Source: Haplomitrium mnioides
Taxonomy: Eukaryota > Marchantiophyta > Haplomitriopsida > Calobryales
Length of the DNA: 31,058 bases
Assembly: GCA_049999725.1 (NCBI GenBank)
Contig: JBNGIS010038202.1
Location: 1-31,058, forward strand
Direction: 5' to 3'
The first letter of the stretch is position 1. Each line of letters starts with the position of its first letter. The notes beneath the pieces were generated by a model that worked only from the letters and a program-made list of their open reading frames with translations, was not told the origin of the DNA and ran no database searches. Shown here in pieces: positions 1 through 9,065 of the stretch. A program made the translations under genes and the position numbers.

Positions 1-812
1 TAGGAACGATCCAGGATCCTCGCATATTGGCCAGTATGCTTGCCCCTGTGCTACGACACGGAGTATGCCCAAGACCAACAACTAAAAAATGTCAATCCAC
101 CACCACTGTCACAACCCATACACTTTTAGCTGGTGGAGAAGCCAACTTCAGAGTTGCCATTACCTAATGAAGTGCCTTCACACACGTTGGAAGTTCCTCT
201 ACGAGAACCTCCATTTTCACCATTTTCTCCACAGATGCTATGTGCCCAAGAAGTGCAACCAGTTGACCACATGAATGAAATATTGTGTGAGGATGTTAAG
301 CAAGATACTGAAGTGGAAAAAACATTCTAGACCTGCATGAGATAGAATCAGCTCCGCAAGTTGTGGCAATGCAATTGTTGGAAAAATTTCCTAAGTGGCA
401 GGTTTCATCGAAGAGCTATTTGCTCTAATCATTCTTAAGTTTTTGATGTCCAATTTTCTTTAAAGCCTTTGGTAAGACTAGGCAACATCAGCAGAGAAAA
501 TCAAAGGATAGTGCCTCACTTCCAAGATTGTGCCGTTGATGACTTTGGCCAACCTAAACCCTCCTAATGCCACACCTGAAGAAGATAGGAAAATTCTAGA
601 GAATGATGTAGATGCAGATTATTTTGGATGTTTGTTTGAGCAAAGCTAGTATGAGGAGGAAGATACCACACTTGAGAAGGATAGGACACTCCTAGAGCTC
701 AACGTGGAGGCAGATTATTTTGGGTGTTTGTTTGACCACAACAAGTACAAGGATGCAAAGTTTGGACAATTGTTGGTCATTTCAGACCAGCCAAAGAGCA
801 TGGCTAGATTGT
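1..812 (+). pseudogene. decayed retroelement-like coding region, 5' part
   Basis: In the first frame the sequence is open from the window edge to a TAG at 328-330, apart from one TAG at 127-129. The translation is Pro/Glu-rich (for example PLREPPFSPFSPQM). At 327 the readable frame shifts and continues for about 30 codons (LHEIESAPQVVAMQLLEKF). Another frame is readable from 542 to 812 with one TAG at 647-649. This part holds two copies of an acidic segment 96 bp (32 codons) apart, each containing the residues ADYFGCLF. The frameshifts, the TAG stops and the lack of a start codon mark a dead gene that begins before the window. The general style resembles plant retrotransposon polyproteins, but I see no protease, reverse transcriptase or integrase motif, so the family is not assigned. 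Confidence 0.5.
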
Positions 813-1149
813 AGAGACATCATAGAGGAACACACACATGTTCCAAGTGTTGACTTTGCACTGTCAAAATCAGAAGCTTTTAGAGCTTTTTTTAACTATT
901 TAACATATGCCTCTAGTGTCACATACTATGCCAGAGAAAGCACGAGGTGTAAGTCGTGCTCCTAACATCATTGGTCAAGAGGACATGTTTTTTGGTTCAT
1001 TGTTTAGACCAACTATTTGGTAAGAAGTGAGTTCAAACTTAGAAGTTCTTTTGGATCCACATGAGGTCTTCCCTATCTCTACCACAGTTGAAGCGAACCT
1101 TGCGTCTACTCTAGACTTGTAGTTTCCAACACAAGATGAACAAATCTTA

Positions 1150-1799
1150 CTGGTTCAAGACACTGCAATTCCTCCTATTCTCCCCTTCTATACCAGACAT
1201 ATAGTGTTGTGTCATGTGGTTCAAGTTGTGAAAAACCATATAATTGTACCCAAGACTAGTTTTGATATCAGTGTTATACCTTTTCATAGTGCAACTCCAT
1301 TACATGCTCAAACTTCATGTTCAATAAAGGATCCATTGTTGGAATCAAACCAAACTAAGAGAAGAATGTGGGATCTTGGAGTAGTCACTGATTAAGTGGC
1401 AGATCCACTCATGAGCGTGTCCCATGTTCAATTCAAACCGCCATGAAGAATCTGTCTTATGTCATCGTATTAGTTATAGGATTTTGTGTTTATGTGTTTG
1501 GTTGTTTAGTTTTTCAGTATTTAACGATTTTGTTTTGTTTGGGTGAGTTCAGCCCTGGTCAAGTCAAATTCCATATCTCTTTTGTTCTATTCCCTGCCAT
1601 CCTTGGGAGTTCTAGAGAAGCCAAGCCACATTCTTCGCACGGGAAGCTCAATATTGAACCGCAGGATTTGTTAGGGTCCAGGATGGGAAGTCAAGGTACA
1701 TGCAGGGAGAGTATAGAGGAGGAAGTAAGCCCTAAAAAGGAGAAACCTATGATACTAAAGGCAGCAATGTTGAATAGCAGACACCGTCCAAGCATATAG
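1150..1799 (+). pseudogene. decayed coding region, 3' continuation, with a small hydrophobic ORF
   Basis: An open stretch at 1204-1395 encodes HVVQVVKNHIIVPKTS and further plausible sequence, but it has no ATG and ends in TAA. It is followed at 1443 by an ATG-started ORF of 118 codons. Its first 55 residues are strongly hydrophobic, with about two membrane-like segments (YVIVLVIGFCVYVFGCLVF and a second further on), and its tail is charged. An overlapping frame across the same bases also reads plausibly, so the hydrophobic ORF may be a chance reading of the untranslated 3' end of the element that starts at the window edge. No known family is recognised. An intact membrane protein is the less likely alternative. 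Confidence 0.3.
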
Positions 1800-2442
1800 T
1801 AATTAGATTAAAGACATTGAAATTGAGATTAATAGTAATTTCTTTGGGATTTAGAAATGCAATTGTAGGAAGAGTACTTTCTTTCTAAAAATATAGGTTT
1901 CGGGCCATATCCAAGCAGCAACAACTCGGATAACCAAAGCGAAGAAGTAGTGATTCAAAGAAAAAAGGAAGAAAGCTTCCCATGTAAGTCATGTGTGTGC
2001 GTGAATGAGTGTGTTTATATGTGTTCATATGAGTGAGGTGTCGACAAGTTGAATTGTAAAAAAATTCTTTGACTTTAGAGAAAACATAAAATTTAGTACT
2101 AAACACTAAATTACCAATGAAGCCTAAGCTACCAGCCCAAAGATAAAATCAAGAATTAGAGTGATGGTTGAGATGAAGCGGATTTGCATCAATGACTACA
2201 ATTAAGTGCTTTGGTTAGAGCTCTATGGAACAAAAAGGGCGGAGGCCCTCATTCCCCTCCCCTTGGGTTCCATGGTCGCATATGCTCATGAGAAAATTCA
2301 AAGGAGTCGTGCCTTGTGTTTTTAAGTTAAACCGGCGCCTACAGTGTTCACAAATGTAGAAGTTCGAGGGCGTGGAACATGGGGCTGATTGATTTGATGT
2401 TAATGAGGATTTGGAGTAGGTGGACTTGAACAAGCTTGCTGA
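1800..2442. other. intergenic, no gene seen
   Basis: This is mixed AT-rich sequence with a GT-rich patch near 1985-2040. Open frames here are short and carry no recognisable motif. I see nothing that can be named. Confidence 0.5.
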
Positions 2443-2790
2443 TGTTTGTATGAGGTTGAGGAGATTGCTGTAGAAATGTTGAAATCTGATTCTGTTGGAA
2501 AGAGGAAGCTGAAAATTATAGACCGAATTGCTTATTAGAAGGCCAAGGCAAATATTGTTGGTATGGAGTTTCAGAAAGGAAAATGTTCAACGTTGTAGGA
2601 CACACAAAGTGTACCATAGAGCAATTCCGCAGTCAGGACGATCGAAGTCTTCCGAGAGCCATGTACAGGATTCCCCTACAAAGGAAAGTCTTTTAACAAC
2701 ATGAAAAGAAGAGATGCGATCTCTTGGAATGCGATAATTGGGCTATACTTCAAAGCCGGTGATGGTGAGAATCACTGCTGTTACTCAAGC
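2443..2790 (+). pseudogene. coding relic ending in a PPR-like repeat
   Basis: One reading frame stays readable for about 115 codons, broken only by TAG at 2536, 2596 and 2617, and closes at a TAA near 2788. The first part reads YEVEEIAVEMLKSDSVGKRK and is not recognised. The last part (about 2677-2775) contains FNNMKRRDAISWNAIIGLY followed by FKAGDGE. This matches the typical helix-turn-helix signature of plant PLS-class pentatricopeptide repeat proteins (F..M..RD.ISWNA.I..Y...GD.E), which bind organellar RNA. Only one repeat remains of what is normally a chain of ten or more, so this is a fragment, either a dead gene copy or gene sequence captured by a transposon. All three early stops could come from CAG. 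The PPR call rests on pattern recognition alone. Confidence 0.45.
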
Positions 2791-4740
2791 TAATGGGACC
2801 AGAACTTTGAAAAGTACGATGGATGCAGATTCTCCTCCAAGCAGATACTAGTCAAGAATTATGAGCAGCATCAGACAAATTGGTGAAGCTGGAGAAAGAG
2901 CAAGGAAAGGAGCATATGGATAGAACTTTGGAGCAACATATTAAAAAAATGTGAGGTGCAGTTGAATTTCCATCATCTGGCAAGAATACATGTCGAGCAA
3001 GGTAGAGAGCAGATCGCAGGTTCAAATCAATCCGTTGGCACAAGAGGAAGGTTACACAATCCAGGAGCATTGAAGTGTTGAAAATTTTGCGAGGGCAGAC
3101 AAGGAGAGGGGAGGACAAATATGCTATTCCTTGGGCATTCTTGTCATGTCACCTCGAAATTAATTACAACTGACATGAGCTCATAAATCTGCAGACAAAC
3201 AATCCACCAAGCAAAGCTTGAAGGTCTTCTCCCCCATCGAATCGACTGAATTCCACACTCGCAAAACCTCGAGTGCTCTGTCCATGCTGCATCAACCGGC
3301 TTGTATACAAGGTTGGGTGGGATTTGCCATCAGGGAATCTGTGTCAAGCGAAGCGGTAAAGGCAAAATTCAGCAACAAGTCAAAAATTAAGGAAGGAAAT
3401 GTGTTCTTTGCAGGCAGGCTGCCTTGGTCCTGAGCTTCTTGCTCATCGGAGAAAGCTTAAGTATGGAAGGTCCAGGCAATCTTAAAATCCTGCGATGGAA
3501 GCAAGACATGCGTCAATAGGAACCAGTGCAGTAAGAGAGCAAGGCCGTTCCTGGATTTTAGGCAAGTAGGAGTAGTTCGCCTTCCGGGTCAAGGGGCAAA
3601 GAAGAAACCATGGAGGTGGGGAGGGGAATAAGATTGTGAGAGTGGCCCCTAAATCTACCCCAACAAAATTTTCTTGAAAAGGGTGGTCTTGGGATCGACC
3701 CATCACAGCTCGCCGGATTCCCTCTTTTGTTTGGGACAATTTGAGGTAGGGGAACATGAGGGATGGATGCAGCTCCATACCCGCCTGACAGCTTCAACTC
3801 CACGGCGTTTGAATTTGAATTTTGTGAAGAGGGAAGTGAGAGACATGAGAAAGATTCCAAGGGAGACAAGTTGGAAGAGGATGACCTTGCAATAGTGGAG
3901 CCAAAACGATGATACGGGAGAGAGGCCAGCGAATTTCGAAAAGATGAAAAAAAAGGCCGTTGAGAGAAGCGGAAAACAACCGGTAAATTTAACACAGAGC
4001 TTGAATAGTAAGAAGGAAGGTGGTTAGTGGTTAAGTGGTTGGATGGAATGTGTGATGTGAGGGGGGAGCTTGCTGAAGGAGGGGATGCAAAAGGATTGGT
4101 TGTGAAGGAAGATTAAACTCAACCTGTAGAAAAAGAGCGTAGCGAGGTTATGGCTGGGAAGGCAATTGCTGTCATAGAAAGGAGGTTTGGGTTAGAGTTG
4201 AGTTGGAAAGCTGAAGGTGTAGAAGTGAGGTAGAGTACAACGAAGGCAGATTTTAAGGAAGGGATATGCTCTAGGTAGAAGAAAATTTGTGAAGGAAGAG
4301 ATAAGGTTGAACAAAGGAAGTTATATGATATGATGGGAATTGGGTATGTGAGTCCGTATTGACTCGACGTAGATGAGTAGCAAAGAATAGGAAGGGCAAT
4401 AGTGTGTGGGTGAATAATGAGGAGGAAAGGAAAATAGCAAAAAACAATCATAGTAAACAAGGTGATCAGAGAATTGATCGGGTTTGGAAGATTAAATTGG
4501 AATAGGATTAAGATGGAAGAAAGAAAGAAAAAAAGAATATTACTGTGAAGTTGGTTTCAGAAATCTAGTTGGTGAACAAGGGTGGCAGAATAAGAGGATA
4601 TAGTCGGTGGCATTGAAGAAGGTTCTTCAAGCACACCAGCTCGTTCAAGTTTGCACGATTACTTCTAAGGTGGATCTCATTGGCCAGTGGCTAAGGTAAA
4701 GAAAACCTTTTAAAAAATTTGTGTTGTTTGTTTTGTGTGA
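2791..4740. other. intergenic, purine-rich on the + strand, no supported gene
   Basis: Open stretches exist (for example 3218-3433 and 3674-3895 on +), but they show no motif, no clear gene structure and no continuation. From about 3980 to 4560 the + strand is rich in A and G, which opens spurious frames on both strands. A 26-codon stretch around 4608-4697 (ending DLIGQWLR and a TAA) looks protein-like but is too short to call. Confidence 0.5.
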
Positions 4741-4751
4741 GTTGTGTACTG

Positions 4752-4763
4752 TGGTATCAAAGC
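4752..4763 (+). other. possible LTR-retrotransposon primer-binding site
   Basis: TGGTATCAAAGC differs at one position from TGGTATCAGAGC, the common plant primer-binding site complementary to the 3' end of initiator Met tRNA. In an intact element it would lie just downstream of a 5' LTR ending in CA; here the preceding bases are TACTG. No matching LTR pair was found, so this is either a decayed trace or chance. Confidence 0.25.
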
Positions 4764-5301
4764 TAAGTCTAGTTATGTGTGAGTGTTCTTGTAGTTTTAT
4801 TTCATGAGAGAATTTTGTGGTGTGTTGGTTGTCGTGATAAGGTGTGTGAGTGTGTGGATTTACACTAGTGGAAACCATTTAGAAGTTTTGACTCTGGCTG
4901 TGAGCTGAAATACGAGTAATATTCTGTGTTGGCCCAAGACTATACCTGGATTTTATTAAAAGTATTATTTTCGCACATGTCTATTCTGTTGGATATTGTT
5001 TCTGTATATGCCTTGTGTGTTTTTGCATTTTCAAGTTTACAACACAATTAAATTTAGATGCTTTTATTTTATTTGTTTTTTGTTATTGGCATTCAACCTT
5101 GAACTTGAACCTGAAATCAAACCTGCACACAAAGACAAGCCATAGCCCAAAGTTGATTGCAAGTTCTGAACCAGTCTTGAGGGAAACAAAAGCACCCTCA
5201 CGACCACTTGAGTTATGGTGGATGTTACTACCACCATGACTAAGACATCTCCCTAGTTAGCCCAAACAACAAGTCTCATTTCAAGTGTGAAAGCTGACCA
5301 A
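4764..5301. other. left flank of the satellite, no gene seen
   Basis: This is T-rich sequence with GT-rich patches and no supported ORF. Sequence similar to a satellite A monomer begins at about 5302, which sets the left limit of the array. Confidence 0.5.
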
Positions 5302-6073
5302 GATTGATAGTAAGAAACATTTTCTCACTGTAGTCTTGTGATTGCATTGCAAGAAATTTAAGTTGCTTATTCTTGTGTGATTAAGTACTCAAAATCTTTA
5401 TATGTGTTGTGGTGTTGTGAATCTTTGGCGAGATGGTTTACCTACATAAAGTCTTGTGATTGTTGTGCGAAAAGCTTTCAATTACTTATGGTCTAGTACT
5501 GAATTTTCAAAATCTTTATATGTATTGTAGTGTTGTGAATCTACGGTGAGAAGCTTTACCCCACATGTAGTCTTGTGATTGTACTACAAGAAGCTTTAAA
5601 TTACTTGTCGTGTTGCATTGTATTGCGAAAAGCTTTAAATTACTTGTGGTTTTGTGATTGAGTCCTTCAAATATTTATGTGTTGTGTTGTTGTGAATCTA
5701 TGGTGAGAAGCTTTAACTCACATATAGTCTTGTGATTGTATTGCTAAAAGCTTTGAATTGCTTGTGGTGTTGTGATTGAGTACTCAAAATCTTTGTATAT
5801 GTAGTGGTGTTGTAAGTAGATAGTGAGATATTACGTGTTGCGTTGAGATTGTATTGTAAGAAGCTTTAAATTACTTATGGTCTTGAGATTGAGTACTCAA
5901 AATCTTTCTATGTGTTGCAATGTTTTGAACCTATGGTGAGAAGCTTTACCTTATGTGTAGTCTTGCAATTGTATTATAATAAGCTTTAAATCACTTGTTG
6001 TCTTGTGATTTTATTGTAACAAGCTTAAATTACTTATGGTCTTGTGATAAAACACGCAAAATCCTTATGTGTG
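5302..6073 (+). repeat. 40/160-bp higher-order satellite, block 1
   Basis: This is the left edge of the array. The first monomer is strongly diverged (TCTCACTGTAGTCTTGTGA is still recognisable) and order improves to the right, as is usual at satellite edges. HindIII cores (AAGCTTTAAATTACTTGT and variants) recur at multiples of about 40 bp. The block stops inside a D monomer at the 5-bp duplication GTGTG (6069-6073), where the first insertion begins. Confidence 0.9.
6069..6073 (+). repeat. target-site duplication GTGTG, left copy
   Basis: GTGTG directly precedes TGTGAGAGC and recurs directly after CTACGACA at 9066-9070. Removing the insertion and one copy gives CCTTATGTGTGTTGTGG. This fits the D monomer, and the part TTATGTGTGTTGTGG occurs uninterrupted near 11090. 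Confidence 0.75.
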
Positions 6074-6409
6074 TGTGAGAGCATAGTTCCTGACAGAAGG
6101 TCAGAAATGACTTGAAGGAGTTCTCTTCTGCGCGGTGGAGTGAGAGGGAAGTGGTAAAGCTTCAAGTTTTGGGCTAATAAGTGTAAAGTTGTTAAAATAT
6201 AAGGACCAGAGGGAAATTTTGGATGTAGTTGAAAAGGAGAGAAGGATATGTGATAAGGAAGTTGGTCTTTCTCAGTGAAAAAAAAAAATTATTTTTGTAA
6301 AAACTAATCTAAGTGTTGAGGGCCAACCAGCCCTTATCTATCTATTTCTATTATATGTGTTGGTGGACAGCTTGCTCAGGAGCCAGGTGAAGAGTATCGA
6401 AGCATGGAA

Positions 6410-7560
6410 GCCGGTGCCCTGAACTAGGTCCGTCCATGGGCAGGAAGACAAGCAATGGCCTTACACCCCTGCGGGGCTGCCTCTCGAAAGGAAGTAAGTG
6501 CGAAATGTTTATATAGTGCTTCTAAGTTGTTGAGGAGGACTTATAGGATAAGTGGCGAGGTTCTACTGCGATCACCCGGAAGGAAGAGGCGATCCGCGAT
6601 GAATGATCAACCTGTGGCGACTGGGGTGCTAATGAGGAATTTGAGGTGAAGAAAGTTTATGTGAAGAATTAATTAGCAAAGAAATTGAATCGGTCTGCGG
6701 AGAAGGATTCAGAAGATTTGAGTGATGGATCCTCTTGCTGCAATCAAGGGTCTCGGAACAATGTTGCGAGCTATAGATTTGTGGGAAATTAAGCTGGAGG
6801 AAGAATCCACCTGTGAGATGTAACAAGGAAACGCTACGAAGAATCGATTATGAAGAATTACCTGTGAGAAAATTTCATGTAAGCAATTGATGTGCAAATT
6901 GCCATGCGAGTAATTAGGTGTGAAGGAAATATTGCGAGGAAGTGTTTTCAAAATAAGGATGAACACCCTGCAACCAACAATCTCTTATGAATAATCGACT
7001 TGAAAAGAATTCCCTGATGTGACAAATGATCTAATATGAAATAGGATCCCTGCGAACGAATTGATGTTAAGTTTTGGAAGTAAAGTTCTACGAGGAATGG
7101 AGAACGAAAATTTGTGTGAATGTCAGTAGTGATGAAGGTTGCGATGAAACGGAATGTGAAGCTCTGGAAAAGAGATATGCAAGGAGGCTACTGGCATTGT
7201 CGAAGGATTTCGTTGTAGTAAGGAAATGTGAAGAATGTTTCTGCAAGGAATCGAATTGAAGGTTTGCTGCGAGGTGGAAATCGAACGAGCTGCTGTGAGA
7301 AGACTGTTTAAATTAGAAGAAATAAATTTTAAAAGAACAAATAAGATTTGAAAGTGAACGAAGAAGATCCGAAGGGTCCGTGGTCCGAAGAAGGTGTCGA
7401 AATGGCGCCTTCCGATGTGGGGTGCCCCGGTTAAAGGGGTTCCGATGTAGTTCCGTGTGGGGATCCGTTGTGGAGATCCTCGAGTAAGCTGGTTCCGAGT
7501 GGGGTTCTGAAGTAGGGATCCTCTGTTAGGAAGGGTCCGTTCCGAGACGTTCAATTGAAG
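6410..7560 (+). repeat. GC-rich modular repeat family, copy A
   Basis: Four modules shared with copies B and C are visible. They are a CCCCTGCGGGG hairpin (about 6465-6476); a long run of degenerate motifs of about 25 bp of the type TGYGA followed by GAAGAATT (about 6540-7260); GGTGTCGAAATGGCG (about 7392); and a GTTAA...GGGTTCCGA...GGATCCG block (7410-7467). The order differs from copy B, so the family is shuffled. Open frames here lack an ATG or a motif and are not called as genes. Confidence 0.55.
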
Positions 7561-8022
7561 TATAATTAGTGAAACAGCGATTAAGTGAAGTGGTAATGGA
7601 TGAAACAGTGACTTGTCGACGTTCTGTGCGATAATGATTGTTGCAAAAAAAGCGAGCGAGGAGAGAAGTTTGAAGGGTGAAGTAGTGATTTGTCGTGGTT
7701 TCAGTGTGGAAGTCGAATTGAAAGTTCAAAAGTTCGAAAAGTCGAAACAACTACTTGGTGGAATTCGAAAAGTTTGAAATTAAAAGGGAGAGGAAGTGAA
7801 GAGTTAGTGAAAGTTCAAAAATTAGCATAAAAACAATTGCTAGTAATTAGTTCTTATGGCGAGCGAAGTTAGTTTAAGTTAGTGAAAGTGAGTTGCTTAG
7901 CTTAAGAACACACTGTGAGTTGTTGGTTCTTATTGAAAACTTAGTGAGGGAAAGTTAGCACATAGAGAAGTAAGTTAGTTTGGTTTGGAACTATTATGAC
8001 TGTTATTGTCAGTTGAGCATGA

Positions 8023-8290
8023 CACGGGGTACAAGCCTGTTGGCGAGTTCATGTTCTGCTGGTTGTCTCATTGTAGATGTCTGCTTCAAGTAAAGTTTAT
8101 GAGATTTTTGTCTGTGAGGTCCCCTGCTCTTGTTGGAAATTGCAGATTCAGAAGGAGCAGTTTGATGAAGGAATAAGGAATTGAAGTTAGAGTTGGTTGG
8201 TGAATGTTTTGCAGGTTTGCAATTGAAAAAATCAGTCAGATTGCATTAGAGAAGTGCATGTCACGGGGTACCTGAGTGTGTTCTGCTGGT
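8023..8290 (+). repeat. two copies of a short module inside insertion 1
   Basis: CACGGGGTAC at 8023 and 8262 is followed 19 or 7 bp later by TGTTCTGCTGGT (8052 and 8279). The two modules are about 230-240 bp apart and the sequence between is not obviously duplicated. Confidence 0.6.
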
Positions 8291-9065
8291 GGGTCTGGAT
8301 TTTGAGTTCCAGATTGTGATTTGTGGGAGGTTCAGTGGAAAATCAATTCTGCTTTAAGCTTTGTTCTGTTCTATGTATGTATGTGTGTTAGTTTGTTAAA
8401 ATCTTAAAGAGAGAACCTTCTATGATTCTCCAGTTAGTGGATACTAGTTGGTGGGTTGCAGTAGAGCAAAGAGTGCTCAGGATTGTGTGTGCCTATGGAA
8501 TAGGTAGGCATTTCACAAGCAAATAGAGTAGTGGGTGGTTGGAGGAACAACAAGTGGATGTGAGATCAGGAGGGTCGTTCCATAGCTAAGTTCTCATCAT
8601 CAAGCTCTGGGATATATTGGGTTGGAGTGGCCTAAATATCTAGTTTGAGGGAAGTGAGGTGAAGTAATGAAGGTAGGCACTGGAGTGTTGGTTTGAGAGT
8701 TTCAAGCAAGTTGGGTAACTGGTTGCTTGGGAACTTCTTTGATACAACTCAAGTTTAAAATCAGCATGTGCATCAGCTTTCTTATCCTAGAAATGTCAGT
8801 CACATTGTTTGGGTAATTCTTGGCTTTTGTTCTATTAAGTTGAGTAGTAGAAGTGGTTGTGTGTATAGTTTTGTAGAGAATGGGTGGTCAGACCTAGAGG
8901 GGAAAGAGATTCATCTCTGAACTGATAGAGTGCAGTTTCAGAACTTTATAAAGAATCTGGAAAGTTGTTAAAAGTGAATTGAGAGCAGATTTCTATATAG
9001 ATCTTGCGTGGTTCGATCTCTGGGTGCACTTTTCGGGGCTAGAGTGCCACTGCTATGCTACGACA

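Larger units (their letters stand above)
6074..9065. mobile_element. LTR-type insertion 1 in the satellite (2992 bp)
   Basis: The left end is TGTGAGAGCATAG and the right end CTATGCTACGACA, giving the TG...CA termini of LTR elements with a GTGTG duplication on both sides. The two ends also pair as an imperfect inverted repeat (10 of 13 positions). No direct-repeat LTR pair, reverse transcriptase or integrase was seen, so it could be a long solo LTR or a non-autonomous element. Inside are an A-rich left part (a run of A near 6280), a GC-rich modular section (about 6410-7560) shared with insertions 4 and 5, and a GT-rich right part (7560-9065) with no coding sequence. Confidence 0.7.

Noticed and set aside
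47-58. TGCTACGACA near the window start matches the right end of insertion 1
   Set aside because: Only ten bases agree exactly, the segment lies within a readable coding frame, and no TG start or duplication is visible.
3558-3995. A - strand open frame of 145 codons whose Ser/Arg-rich start looks like an organelle transit peptide
   Set aside because: It opens with GTG, not ATG, has no usable Met until near its end, and lies opposite purine-rich sequence that opens frames by composition. No domain is visible.
7074-7259. A 61-codon Cys/Glu-rich open frame in insertion 1
   Set aside because: It begins with TTG and lies in the degenerate TGYGA/GAAGAATT motif run, which explains its composition.
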